Source: Pseudomonas japonica (lineage in GTDB: Bacteria > Pseudomonadota > Gammaproteobacteria > Pseudomonadales > Pseudomonadaceae). From it: 64,000 nucleotides of DNA. The first letter of the stretch is position 1, and each line of letters opens with the position of its first letter. Below the pieces are notes generated by a model that had not been told where the DNA came from, ran no database searches, and was given only the letters and a program-made list of their open reading frames with translations. The translations under genes and the position numbers were made by a program. Shown one piece after another: positions 16,491 through 24,722 of the stretch. The DNA lies in contig NZ_JAAMQU010000002.1 in NCBI RefSeq assembly GCF_013522925.1, positions 434,001-498,000 of the forward strand, in the 5' to 3' direction.

Positions 16491-17945
16491 TCAATGCCGC
16501 CAGAAAGCAGGCATGCACAGCACCAGCACGGTAATGATTTCCAGCCGCCCCAGCAGCATGCCAAACGACAGCAGCCATTTGGCTGCATCCGGCAAAGGCG
16601 CGAAATTCCCGGCCGGGCCGATGGTGTCACCCAGGCCCGGGCCTACCCCGGAGACCGTACTGGCCGCGCCCGTTAGCGCGGTCATCCAATCCAGCCCAAG
16701 CAGCCCCAGTGCCAGCGCGATCAGGCCGATGGTGGCGCCGAAGAAGAACGAGAACGTGAGGATCGAACGCACAATGTCTTCGTCCAGCCGGTGGCGATTG
16801 TATTTCTGGCTGATCACCGCGCGCGGGTGAATGAGCTGGTTGAGGCTGGCCTTGAGCAGGATATACGCCACCTGGAACCGGAAGATCTTGATGCCCCCGG
16901 CCGTGGAGCCCGAGCAGCCACCGATGAAGCCCAGGTAAAAGAAAAACATGAGGGCAAAGTTGCCCCACAAGCTGTAGTCCCCCAACGCGAAGCCGGTAGT
17001 GGTGATTACTGAGGTAACGTTGAAGGCCACGTGCAGCAGCGCCTGCGAGAACGGCAAGCCGGTGCCCAGCCAGTACCAACCGCCCAGCACCACCCAACAC
17101 ATCAGCAGCAGCCCGAGAAAGCCCTGAACCTGTTGGTCTCGCAGCAGCGCCTGGTAGTGGCCGCGCAACGTCGCCACGTAAAGCGTGAACGGCAGGCTGC
17201 CGAGAATCATCAGTACGATGGCCACCCATTGCACCGCCGGTTGATGCCACTTGGCGAGGGATTGGTCCGAGGTGGAAAAACCGCCCGTAGAGATGGCCGA
17301 CATGGCGTGGTTGACCGCATCGAACAGCGTCATCCCGGCGAGCCATAACCCCAGGGCGCCGAGAGTGGTAATGCCCACATACACCAGCACGATGGACTTG
17401 GCGACCATGTGCGAGCGCGGCATCAGCTTTTCCGATCGGTCCGAGGACTCTGTCTGGAACAGGCGCATGCCACCGATGCGCAGCAGAGGCAGGATGGCGA
17501 CGGCCATGGCGATGAAGCCGATGCCGCCCAGCCAGTGCAGCAGCGAGCGCCAGATGAGTATCCCGGGAGACATGGCGTCGAGCCCGGTGAGCACGGTGGA
17601 GCCGGTTGCCGTGATGCCCGACATGCTTTCAAAGAACGCATCGGTGTAGCTGATGTGAGCGGTGAAATAGAAGGGCAGGGCGGCGAAAACCGCTACCAGT
17701 ACCCAGCTGCTCACCGTGAGCAGGTACATGTCGCGAGGGCGGAGGTTGCTTTGCTCGGGGCGGCCGCGGATGACCAGTGCCAGGCCCGACAGGAAGGTCA
17801 GCAAGCTTGCCCAGAGGAAACTGTGCAGGTCTTCGGTGCGGTCGAACACAACGAGGGTGAGCATGGGAATGGCCATGCCGACGGCCAGCGTGAGCAGGAA
17901 AATGCCGATGATGAAGCCGATGACACGAAGGGTCGACAGTGACAT
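16491..17945 (-). CDS. trkH: Potassium uptake protein TrkH
   Basis: Membrane subunit of the Trk potassium importer, working with the cytoplasmic NAD-binding TrkA, which is not in this window. The 484-residue protein carries the four membrane-pore-membrane repeats with their selectivity loops: SGITATGSTVL, SAISTGGFST, SVITTTGFAL and STVSGVGPGLG. The start was set at the ATG at 17945 (MSLSTLRVIGF), because the frame further upstream begins only with a GTG three codons earlier. It points the same way as the DUF962 gene, 60 bases away, and is divergent from the nitroreductase gene. Confidence 0.94.
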   Translation of the reverse strand: MSLSTLRVIGFIIGIFLLTLAVGMAIPMLTLVVFDRTEDLHSFLWASLLTFLSGLALVIRGRPEQSNLRPRDMYLLTVSSWVLVAVFAALPFYFTAHISYTDAFFESMSGITATGSTVLTGLDAMSPGILIWRSLLHWLGGIGFIAMAVAILPLLRIGGMRLFQTESSDRSEKLMPRSHMVAKSIVLVYVGITTLGALGLWLAGMTLFDAVNHAMSAISTGGFSTSDQSLAKWHQPAVQWVAIVLMILGSLPFTLYVATLRGHYQALLRDQQVQGFLGLLLMCWVVLGGWYWLGTGLPFSQALLHVAFNVTSVITTTGFALGDYSLWGNFALMFFFYLGFIGGCSGSTAGGIKIFRFQVAYILLKASLNQLIHPRAVISQKYNRHRLDEDIVRSILTFSFFFGATIGLIALALGLLGLDWMTALTGAASTVSGVGPGLGDTIGPAGNFAPLPDAAKWLLSFGMLLGRLEIITVLVLCMPAFWRH

Positions 17946-18041
17946 TGAACCCACGCTGGGACAAAAGGGCCGGACATTTTACCTGCGGGCCAGCCGGTGT
18001 AAACGTTAGACTAGCCCGAACGAGTTGATAAGGAGTGCCCG

Positions 18042-18608
18042 ATGGAAGCCTTGGAAGCCCTGCTTGAACGTGTGTCCGTCAGCCGGCTGGTGGAGCCTGC
18101 GCCCAACCAAGAGCAGCGAGCCTTGATGTTCGACGCCGCCATGCGCGCGCCGGACCATGGCCAGCTCAAGCCATGGCGGTTTTTGACCGTCGAAGGCGAT
18201 GCGCGCCTGGCGTTGGGTGAGCTGCTTGCCCAGGCGGCGGCGGCAAAGGGCGGAGAGGGCAACGAGGCGGCCATCGAGAAAGCGCGCAAGGGCCCGCTGC
18301 GGGCTCCGTTGGTGGTGGTCGCCATCGCTGTGACCAGGCCCCATCCGAAGGTTCCGGTCTCTGAACAGGTGCTCACGGCGGGCTGCGCGGTGCATGGGTT
18401 GCTGCTGGCGGCCTACGCCCAAGGCGTCGGCGCCATGTGGCGCAGCGGTGAGCTGTCGTTCGCCCCGTCGGTGGCGGCCGGGCTGGGGCTGGCGGCCCAT
18501 GAGCAGATCATCGGGCTGATCTACCTGGGCACCCCGGCTCACGAAGTCCGCCCTGCCAGCCGTACCTCGGCGGAAGGGTTCGTCAGCGCTTGGGTGGGGC
18601 GTGGCTGA
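18042..18608 (+). CDS. Nitroreductase-family flavoprotein, YdjA-like
   Basis: A 188-residue FMN-dependent oxidoreductase of the small nitroreductase type, closest in layout to E. coli YdjA. Conserved features are RAPDHGQLKPWRF near residue 45 (FMN contact), a central GCAVHGLLLAAYAQGVGAMWRSG, and the C-terminal LIYLGTP block. AAGGAG lies 6 bases before the ATG. The gene stands alone, divergent from trkH and convergent with the sensor kinase gene. The substrate is unknown. Confidence 0.87.
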   Translation: MEALEALLERVSVSRLVEPAPNQEQRALMFDAAMRAPDHGQLKPWRFLTVEGDARLALGELLAQAAAAKGGEGNEAAIEKARKGPLRAPLVVVAIAVTRPHPKVPVSEQVLTAGCAVHGLLLAAYAQGVGAMWRSGELSFAPSVAAGLGLAAHEQIIGLIYLGTPAHEVRPASRTSAEGFVSAWVGRG

Positions 18609-18644
18609 GGTGAGCCACACTCCTGTAGGAGGGCTCTAACCCCC

Positions 18645-18731
18645 TATTCGCGAGCTACGCCGGATGGCCGGCCCCCCGCTTCCTACAGGTGTACGCCAGA
18701 ATTTGTAGGAAGCGGGCGGAGCTCGCGAATA
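18645..18731. repeat. Nested inverted repeat (BIME-like), family with 44801-44917
   Basis: The outer arms TATTCGCGAGCT (18645-18656) and AGCTCGCGAATA (18720-18731) enclose inner arms CCGCTTCCTACA (18676-18687) and TGTAGGAAGCGG (18704-18715). All are perfect 12-bp matches. The element fills the gap between the convergent nitroreductase and sensor-kinase genes. The same outer arms recur at 44801-44917. Confidence 0.85.
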
Positions 18732-18761
18732 AGGGCGGTCTACAAAGGTAGTGCCCCACGC

Positions 18762-20096
18762 CTACGCCGCGGAAGGTGGCGCCAAGGGCAGCTCAAGCCG
18801 CGCGATAAAGCCGCCCTCGGGGTGGTTGTCCAATAGCAGCCTGCCGCCATGGCGCTCTGCTGCACGGCGAGCGATGGCCAGGCCCAGGCCGTGGCCGGGC
18901 GCTGCCTGGCCAGGGGCGCGGTAGAAGGGCTCGCCCAATTGGGCCAGGTGCTCCGGCGGGCACCCCGGGCCGTGATCGCGAACACTGATGGTCACACCGG
19001 CGTCCGTGGCCGCCGCGCTTACCGCGATCGGCTGCCCGCTGGGGTTGAAGCGCAGCGCATTGCGCAGCAGGTTGTCGGTGGCGCGCTCGATCAGGGTTGG
19101 CCAGCCGCGTAGTTCCAACCCCGGGGTGACGTTCAGTTCTACCACCTGCTCTGGCGCGCTCAGCCTGGCATCGTGCACGATGCTCTCCAGCAAAGGCTCC
19201 AATGCAACCGCTTCGGCGCTGGTTTGCTCGGCGTCTACCCGCGCCAGTACCAGGATTTCACTGATCAAGGCCTCCAACCGGTCGCACTCCAACGTGAGGC
19301 GTGGCCATAGCCGTTCGCGTTCCGCTGGCTCGGCCCGTTCGGCCAGCGCCAAAGCGATGCGCAGGCGAGCCAGCGGCGAGCGTAATTCATGCGACACGTC
19401 GCGCAGCAACTGCCGCTGGCTACCGATCAGGCTTTGCAAGCGGGCGCCCATGCGATTGAAGTCGTTGGCCAGCACGCCGAATTCGTCACGGCGAGCGGCC
19501 AGCCTCGCGAGGCTGTGCTGCTGATAGGTCGCCTGGCCGAGGTCATGCACTGCTCCGCGCAAGCGCTGCAACGGCCGGGTAATGGAGAGCGTGACCAGCA
19601 GGCTGAATAACGTGAGTACTACCAACGCGATGCTCAGCGCGCCGATCGGCCAGAACAGGCTGTCGCGGTGCCAGGCATCGAGTTCAGGATGAGGAATGCG
19701 GTAAATGAACAGGTAGGTGTCGCCACTGGCCGGGCTGGTGTATTCCGTGGTCAATCGGCGCCAGGGCAGCTTGCGATCATCCTGGCTCTGGCGGTCTTCG
19801 AACGCTTGCGCCCGGCGCGGGAAGGTTCCGGGAACCACGGCTTCTCCGGCCTCGTTGAGCACTTGGGTGTCCACATGGAATTGCCGTTTGTGATCCTCAA
19901 GCAGCGCCTCGGCGGCGTCCGCGCCCTGTGCTTCATAGCGTTGCGCCCATTCCTGGGAAAAGTGCTTGAGGGCAGGGTGCCGGCTGAGGATCCACGCATC
20001 CTGGTTGAGCACATGCCCCATCAGCACCGACAAGCCCGCGACCAGGGTGATCGCGAGCCAGAAGCTCGCCAGGATTCGCCAGAACAATGAACGCAA
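18762..20096 (-). CDS. CpxA-like envelope-stress sensor histidine kinase
   Basis: Inner-membrane sensor kinase of 444 residues. The first membrane helix is near 9-28, a periplasmic sensor region spans about 30-145, and the second helix is near 150-170. A HAMP linker follows (ITRPLQRLRGAVHDLG), then a HisKA domain with the phospho-acceptor H236 in DVSHELRSP, and a HATPase_c domain (N box NLLRNALRFN, G boxes DHGPGCPP and GHGLGLAI). The start is TTG at 20096, with GAGGTG six bases upstream. It lies in the order regulator, CpxP-like protein, kinase, as in the P. aeruginosa PA3204-PA3206 locus. A hairpin separates it from the CpxP-like gene. Confidence 0.9.
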   Translation of the reverse strand: MRSLFWRILASFWLAITLVAGLSVLMGHVLNQDAWILSRHPALKHFSQEWAQRYEAQGADAAEALLEDHKRQFHVDTQVLNEAGEAVVPGTFPRRAQAFEDRQSQDDRKLPWRRLTTEYTSPASGDTYLFIYRIPHPELDAWHRDSLFWPIGALSIALVVLTLFSLLVTLSITRPLQRLRGAVHDLGQATYQQHSLARLAARRDEFGVLANDFNRMGARLQSLIGSQRQLLRDVSHELRSPLARLRIALALAERAEPAERERLWPRLTLECDRLEALISEILVLARVDAEQTSAEAVALEPLLESIVHDARLSAPEQVVELNVTPGLELRGWPTLIERATDNLLRNALRFNPSGQPIAVSAAATDAGVTISVRDHGPGCPPEHLAQLGEPFYRAPGQAAPGHGLGLAIARRAAERHGGRLLLDNHPEGGFIARLELPLAPPSAA

Positions 20097-20120
20097 CGGA
20101 GCACCTCTTCACGGGATAGA

Positions 20121-20144
20121 CAAAACCCGGCCATGGGCCGGGTT
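20121..20144 (-). terminator. Terminator-like hairpin between cpxP-like and cpxA-like genes
   Basis: A 9-bp perfect stem (20124-20132 with 20136-20144) is followed on the minus strand by UUUUG. It sits between the CpxP-like stop (20159) and the kinase start (20096). It may act as a partial terminator that lowers kinase expression relative to the CpxP-like protein. Confidence 0.6.
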
Positions 20145-20158
20145 CGGTAGGTAGCGGC

Positions 20159-20602
20159 TTATTGAGCCTTTTTGTCTTTCTGCGCTTTCCAGGCCTGGAA
20201 CTCGGCCCACTCCGCGCGGCGCTCATCGCGCTTCTTGTTCATCTCATCGAACTCTTTCTGTTGCTCTGGCTTGAGCACTGCGCGAATGTCGCTACGGGTC
20301 TTGGCTTCGCTGGCCGCCAAGGCGTCGTGCATGGCCTTTTTCTCGGCAGCGGGGAGTTTGTCCAGGTAGGTTTCGGTGATTTCGCGGCGTTGTTTCATCT
20401 GCTCGCCCATCAGCTTGCCAACCTGCTGGCGCTGTTCACGGCTCAGGTCCAGCCCTTCGAGTGGGCCCGGGCCACGGTGATGCATCATGCCAGGGCCAGC
20501 GCCTGGGCCCATGTCCGGACCGTGCGCCGGGCCTTCGGGGGCCGCCATGGCCAGGGTTGGAAGGGTGGCCGCGAACAGCAGGGCAGTCAAAGTCTTGCGC
20601 AT
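20159..20602 (-). CDS. Spy/CpxP-family periplasmic protein
   Basis: A 147-residue periplasmic protein of the CpxP/Spy superfamily, which contains chaperones and feedback inhibitors of Cpx-type kinases. A signal peptide (MRKTLTALLFAATLPTLAMA) is followed by a His/Gly/Pro-rich segment with GPGMMHHRGPGP, and then the helical domain with two LTxxQ-like motifs (LSREQRQQ and LKPEQQKE). The C terminus is rich in Lys and Glu. AAGGAG precedes the ATG. It lies between the response regulator and the kinase genes on the same strand. Three GTAAA-type repeats lie about 85-110 bases upstream, so it is a likely target of the system. Confidence 0.86.
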   Translation of the reverse strand: MRKTLTALLFAATLPTLAMAAPEGPAHGPDMGPGAGPGMMHHRGPGPLEGLDLSREQRQQVGKLMGEQMKQRREITETYLDKLPAAEKKAMHDALAASEAKTRSDIRAVLKPEQQKEFDEMNKKRDERRAEWAEFQAWKAQKDKKAQ

Positions 20603-20685
20603 GGTGAAGCTCCTTGTCTCGTCGCCGGTCGTTTACCGGATGAGTTCAGTCTACGCAGAGCAGCGTCAAGGGCAGTCAGCACCAG

Positions 20686-20711
20686 GTAAAGACTTGGTAA
20701 ACACAGGTAAG
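20686..20711. promoter_or_regulatory. Candidate CpxR box upstream of the cpxP-like gene
   Basis: On the plus strand GTAAA (20686-20690), GTAAA (20697-20701) and GTAAG (20707-20711) are spaced by 6 and 5 bases. The known CpxR box is GTAAA-N4-8-GTAAA. The site lies between the end of the regulator gene and the start of the CpxP-like gene. Confidence 0.6.
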
Positions 20712-20730
20712 GGGAATGTTACAGGCCTCT

Positions 20731-21408
20731 TCACTCGGCGTAGAAATAACCGCGGCTGCGCAGCGCAACGATCCGCGGGCGGCCATCGGGATGGGGGCCG
20801 ATTTTCTTGCGCAGGTTGCTCACGTGCATGTCCAGGCTGCGATCGTAAAGCGTGAGTTTGCGGCCCAGCGCCAGTTGCGCAAGCTCCTGCTTGTCCAGCG
20901 GCTCGCCCGCCTGCCGTAGCAGGGCTTCGAGGATGCGGCTTTCCGATAGCGTGAGGGATATATCGTGCTGGTCAATGCTGGCTACACCCCTCGCCGGGCT
21001 GAACGTCAGGTCCCCGACTTCGATCTGGCTGGTACTGGCCGTTGGATGGCTGCGCCGCAACACCGCGCGTAAACGTGCTGTCAGCTCCCTCGGGTCGCAG
21101 GGCTTGGCCACGTAGTCGTCCGCGCCCAGTTCCAGGCCAAGGATGCGGTCCAGCGGCTCGCCCCTCGCCGACAGCATCACCACCGGCAATTCGGCATGCT
21201 CGGCGCGAAGCTGCTTGAGCAGCTCCAGCCCGCTGCCATCTGGCAGCATCACATCGAGCACTACCGCCGAGGGCGCCGACTCGGCGAGCGCGCGGCGGGC
21301 GCTCTGGCCGTCGTGACAGGCGCGCACTTGAAAACCCTCGTGGCTCAGCCAGCTGCTCAGCAGTTCGCACAGTTCCACATCGTCGTCGATCAGCAGCAGT
21401 TCGCTCAT
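20731..21408 (-). CDS. CpxR-like OmpR-family response regulator
   Basis: A 225-residue response regulator. The receiver domain shows the acidic pocket IDDD, the phosphorylation site D52 in VLDVMLPDGSG, and the Lys of the AKPCDPREL segment. The C-terminal OmpR-type winged helix contains LTLSESRILEALL and YDRSLDMHVSNLRKKIG. It is the first gene of the regulator, CpxP-like protein, kinase group. Its start lies six bases after the stop of yciI on the same strand, so it may also be read from the yciB-yciI promoter. Confidence 0.9.
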   Translation of the reverse strand: MSELLLIDDDVELCELLSSWLSHEGFQVRACHDGQSARRALAESAPSAVVLDVMLPDGSGLELLKQLRAEHAELPVVMLSARGEPLDRILGLELGADDYVAKPCDPRELTARLRAVLRRSHPTASTSQIEVGDLTFSPARGVASIDQHDISLTLSESRILEALLRQAGEPLDKQELAQLALGRKLTLYDRSLDMHVSNLRKKIGPHPDGRPRIVALRSRGYFYAE

Positions 21409-21414
21409 CGTCGA

Positions 21415-21720
21415 TCAGGCGCTTGGGAAGACTTGCTTGAACGGCTTGACCACCACGCTTTCGTACACGCCGGCAGCCTTGTAGGGATCGGCTTCGGCCC
21501 ATTCACGTGCAGCGTCGAGCGAGGCAAACTCGGCCACGATCAGGCTACCCGAGAAACCGGCGCTGCCTGGGTCGCTGCTGTCGATGGCAGGATAAGGCCC
21601 GGCCAGAACCAGCCTGCCCTCCGCCTGCAAGGCATGAAGCCGTTCGAGGTGGGCAGGGCGAGCGGCGAGGCGCTGGGCCAGCGAGCCGGCGACATCGGTA
21701 GCGTTGATTGCGTAGAGCAT
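21415..21720 (-). CDS. yciI: YciI-family protein
   Basis: A 101-residue ferredoxin-fold protein of the YciI family, with the typical [20 protein letters not shown] start, the conserved RPAHLERL histidine and the [17 protein letters not shown] ending. Family members form small dimers of uncertain function with a possible active site around the His-Asp pair. It begins directly after the septation protein gene (one base between) on the same strand, the usual partner in gammaproteobacteria. Confidence 0.9.
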   Translation of the reverse strand: MLYAINATDVAGSLAQRLAARPAHLERLHALQAEGRLVLAGPYPAIDSSDPGSAGFSGSLIVAEFASLDAAREWAEADPYKAAGVYESVVVKPFKQVFPSA

Positions 21721-21721
21721 G

Positions 21722-22312
21722 TCAGTCCTCGGTTTTGGAAGGTTCGTGATCGTGCAGATGACGCGACAGGTATACGCCCTGGCCCAACAGGAACAGCAAG
21801 GTCATGCCCAGGCTGCCGAACACCTTGAAGTCCACCCAGAAGCGCTCGAAGGTGAAGGCCACGAACAGGTTGGCTGCCCCGCAGATCAAGAAGAAGATGA
21901 TCCAGGCCACGTTCAGGCGGTTCCAGACCGCAGCGGGCAGGTTCAGGGCATGGCCCATGATGCGCTGGATAAGCACGCGGTCGCCGATAAAATGGCTACC
22001 CAGGAACGCCAGCGCGAACAGCCAGTTGACCACCGGCGCCTTCCACTTGAGGAAGGTTTCGCTGTGGAACGCCAGGGTCATGCCGCCGAACAGCAGGCAG
22101 GCCAGCAAGGTCAGCCACTGGCTTTTCTCCAGCCGCCGCTGGCGAATGAACAGCAGGCCATAGACCACCAGCGAACTGCCGATCAGGAACGCGGTCGCAC
22201 TGAAAATACCACCGAAGGCAAAGCTGTGACCGGCCAGGTCCAGCGTGCGGGGCTCGGTTTTATAAACAATGAAGAACAGTAACAGCGGGATAAAGTCGAT
22301 CAGTTGTTTCAC
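21722..22312 (-). CDS. yciB: Inner-membrane septation protein YciB (IspZ)
   Basis: A 196-residue inner-membrane protein with five or six hydrophobic helices, required for normal septation and envelope integrity in several bacteria. It carries the family start [17 protein letters not shown] and the motifs [19 protein letters not shown] and [24 protein letters not shown] (described in parts to respect length). I chose GTG at 22312, where the conserved N terminus begins; the longer frame from 22351 adds non-conserved residues. It is divergent from the trpH-like gene. Confidence 0.92.
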   Translation of the reverse strand: MKQLIDFIPLLLFFIVYKTEPRTLDLAGHSFAFGGIFSATAFLIGSSLVVYGLLFIRQRRLEKSQWLTLLACLLFGGMTLAFHSETFLKWKAPVVNWLFALAFLGSHFIGDRVLIQRIMGHALNLPAAVWNRLNVAWIIFFLICGAANLFVAFTFERFWVDFKVFGSLGMTLLFLLGQGVYLSRHLHDHEPSKTED

Positions 22313-22377
22313 GGTGGCAGCCAGGCGCGGAATGTGGCGGCATAATAGCAAACCTTCTTGAACTCGAAAGCGCCGCC

Positions 22378-23247
22378 ATGAATGTTGACCTGCACTGCCA
22401 TAGTACGGCCTCCGACGGCGCCCTGGCCCCGGCCAGCGTGGTGGCGCGCGCCCATGAGCGCGGCGTGGAGCTGCTTGCCCTCACCGACCATGACACGGTG
22501 GATGGGCTGGCCGAAGCCCGGGACACGGCGGCAGCACTGGGGATGCGATGGGTAAGCGGGGTGGAAATGTCCTGCACCTGGGGCGGCGCCACTATTCATG
22601 TGCTCGGTTACGGCTTCCCGCTCGACGCCCCGGACCTGAACGAAGCGTTGGAGGCCTTGCACACCGGGCGCTGGCAGCGTGCCGAGGAAATCGACCGCCG
22701 GCTGGCCGCCAAGGGCATGCCCGGCGCGTTGGAAGGGGCGCGAGCCATTCAGGCAGCCTTGGGTGACAGCCGCAACGCGCCGGCCAGGCCGCACTTTGCC
22801 GACTTTCTCGTGCAGCAGGGCCACGTGCCGGACCGGCAAACGGCGTTTCGCAAATGGCTGGGTGCCGGCAAGATTGGCGACGTGAAGCAGCACTGGCCCA
22901 CGCTCGAGCAGACCGTAACCACGCTGCGCCGGGCGGGCAGCTGGGTAAGCCTGGCTCATCCGATGCACTATGATTTCAACCGAAGCAAGCGTCGCCGCCT
23001 GGTGACCGACTACCAGAACGCCGGTGGTCAGGCCCTGGAAGTGGTCAATGGCCAACAGGCAGACGAGCAAACGGGTACCTTGGCCATCCTGGCCCGAGAA
23101 TTCAGCTTGCTGGCGAGTGCCGGTAGCGATTTCCACGGGCCGGGCAACTGGGGCGAAATCGGCAGCTACCGCGCGCTTCCGCAAGACCTGCCGTTGCTGT
23201 GGGAGCGTTTTGGCGATGAGCGTGCATGCCTACCATCAGGGATATGA
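22378..23247 (+). CDS. PHP-domain phosphoesterase, TrpH/RNase AM-like
   Basis: A 289-residue metal-dependent phosphoesterase of the PHP family. E. coli YciV (RNase AM, formerly TrpH) trims 5' ends of rRNA and acts on 3',5'-bisphosphonucleotides. Metal ligands are visible in [11 protein letters not shown] at the N terminus, in [13 protein letters not shown] and GVEMSC, and in the later LAHPMHYDF and GSDFHGPG segments. The ATG at 22378 is the only suitable start. It leads a tight plus-strand group (YrdC/YciO, ScpA, ScpB) and stops two bases before the next start codon. Confidence 0.88.
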   Translation: MNVDLHCHSTASDGALAPASVVARAHERGVELLALTDHDTVDGLAEARDTAAALGMRWVSGVEMSCTWGGATIHVLGYGFPLDAPDLNEALEALHTGRWQRAEEIDRRLAAKGMPGALEGARAIQAALGDSRNAPARPHFADFLVQQGHVPDRQTAFRKWLGAGKIGDVKQHWPTLEQTVTTLRRAGSWVSLAHPMHYDFNRSKRRRLVTDYQNAGGQALEVVNGQQADEQTGTLAILAREFSLLASAGSDFHGPGNWGEIGSYRALPQDLPLLWERFGDERACLPSGI

Positions 23248-23248
23248 A

Positions 23249-23878
23249 GTGAGCCAGTTCTTTCAGATTCACCCGCAAACGCCGCAAACACGCCTCATCA
23301 AGCAGGCAGTGGACATCATTCGCGCAGGGGGCGTGGTGGTTTACCCTACCGATTCGTCCTACGCGATCGGTTGCCGGATCGGTGAAAAGTCCGCCATTGA
23401 ACGGGTGCGCCGCCTGCGTCAGCTGGACGACCGGCACAACTTCACCCTGTTGTGTTGCGACCTGTCGCAACTGGGCCTGTTCGCCAAGGTAGACACCGCC
23501 GCGTTCCGCTTGTTGAAAGCGCATACCCCGGGGCCTTATACCTTCATCCTGAGCGCCACCCGCGAAGTGCCGCGGCTGCTGCTGCACCCCAAGCGCCGTA
23601 CCATCGGCCTGCGCGTGCCCGAGCACCCCATCGCCCAGGCCCTGCTCGAAGCGCTCGGCGAACCACTGATGAGCGTGAGCCTCATCCTGCCTGGCGATGC
23701 CGAGCCACTGAGCGACCCCTATGAAATGCGTGAGCGGCTGGAGCATCACGTGGACCTGATCATCGACGGCGGCCCGGGAGGCGGTTCGGCCTCCACCGTG
23801 GTGGACCTTTCCGGCGACGATCCTCATGTAGTACGGGTGGGCTGTGGCGACCCGGCGCCGTTCCAGGCGGGTGCATGA
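23249..23878 (+). CDS. YrdC/Sua5 superfamily protein, YciO-like
   Basis: A 209-residue protein of the YrdC/YciO family, whose characterised members (TsaC/Sua5) make threonylcarbamoyl-AMP for tRNA t6A. The nucleotide-binding fold is seen in GGVVVYPTDSSYAIGCRIG, LRQLDDRHNFTLLC, TPGPYTFIL and the C-terminal STVVDLSGD. The YciO subgroup typically works poorly in t6A synthesis and its exact role is uncertain. The start is GTG at 23249, where the conserved MSQFFQIHPQTPQTRLI begins. It overlaps scpA by four bases (ATGA). Confidence 0.88.
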   Translation: MSQFFQIHPQTPQTRLIKQAVDIIRAGGVVVYPTDSSYAIGCRIGEKSAIERVRRLRQLDDRHNFTLLCCDLSQLGLFAKVDTAAFRLLKAHTPGPYTFILSATREVPRLLLHPKRRTIGLRVPEHPIAQALLEALGEPLMSVSLILPGDAEPLSDPYEMRERLEHHVDLIIDGGPGGGSASTVVDLSGDDPHVVRVGCGDPAPFQAGA

Positions 23879-24702
23879 CCGAAATCGTTGACCCGGTGGC
23901 CGCTGACCTCGAGGCCGAAGCCGGGGGCCAGTTGCAGCTGGCGCTGGTCTATGGCGAAGCCTTCACCGAGGTGCCGCAAGACCTGTACATCCCGCCCGAT
24001 GCGCTGGAAGTGTTCCTCGAAGCCTTCGAAGGCCCGCTCGACCTGCTGCTGTACCTGATCCGCAAGCAGAACATCGACGTCCTCGATATTCCCGTGGCGG
24101 AAATCACCCGCCAGTACATGACGTACGTGGAGCTGATGAAGACGATCCGGCTGGAGCTGGCCGCCGAATACCTGGTGATGGCCGCCATGCTGGCCGAAAT
24201 CAAGTCCCGCATGCTGTTGCCGCGTTCCGCCGAGGTGCAGGAGGAGGAGGGCGACCCTCGCGCCGAACTGATTCGCCGCTTGCAGGAGTACGAACGCTTC
24301 AAGGCCGCAGCGGAGGGCATCGATGGCATGCCCCGTGTGGGCCGGGAAATCATCGTGCCCCAGCTGGACGCACCTCAGGCCAAGGCCCGACGCCTGCTGC
24401 CGGAAGTGGCGCTGGAGGAAGTTCTGCTGGCGATGGCCGAGGTGATGCGCCGCAACGACCTGTTCGAAAGCCATCAGGTGAGCCGCGAAGCGCTGTCTAC
24501 CCGCGAGCGCATGAGCGAAGTGCTGGAAAAGCTCAAGGGCGGTGCTTTCGTGCCGTTCATCGACCTGTTCGCGGCCCATGAGGGCAAGTTGGGCGTGGTG
24601 GTCACCTTCATGGCTATTCTGGAACTGGTGAAGGAATCTTTGATCGAGCTGGTGCAGAATGAGCCTTTTGCCGCCATCCATGTCCGGATGCGCGGGGAAT
24701 GA
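23875..24702 (+). CDS. scpA: Segregation and condensation protein A
   Basis: Kleisin subunit of the Smc-ScpAB chromosome condensation complex, 275 residues. The N-terminal Smc-neck-binding segment is FEGPLDLLLYLIRKQNIDVLDI, with helices through AAEYLVMAAMLAEIKSRMLLP. The C-terminal winged helix contacts the Smc head (FVPFIDLFAAHEGKLGVVVTFMAIL). It overlaps the preceding gene by four bases and is followed by scpB after 20 bases. An Smc gene is not in the window; most pseudomonads use Smc-ScpAB together with MksB/MukB-type complexes. Confidence 0.94.
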   Translation: MTEIVDPVAADLEAEAGGQLQLALVYGEAFTEVPQDLYIPPDALEVFLEAFEGPLDLLLYLIRKQNIDVLDIPVAEITRQYMTYVELMKTIRLELAAEYLVMAAMLAEIKSRMLLPRSAEVQEEEGDPRAELIRRLQEYERFKAAAEGIDGMPRVGREIIVPQLDAPQAKARRLLPEVALEEVLLAMAEVMRRNDLFESHQVSREALSTRERMSEVLEKLKGGAFVPFIDLFAAHEGKLGVVVTFMAILELVKESLIELVQNEPFAAIHVRMRGE

Positions 24703-24722
24703 ACGCAGCGACCTGAGCCCCC

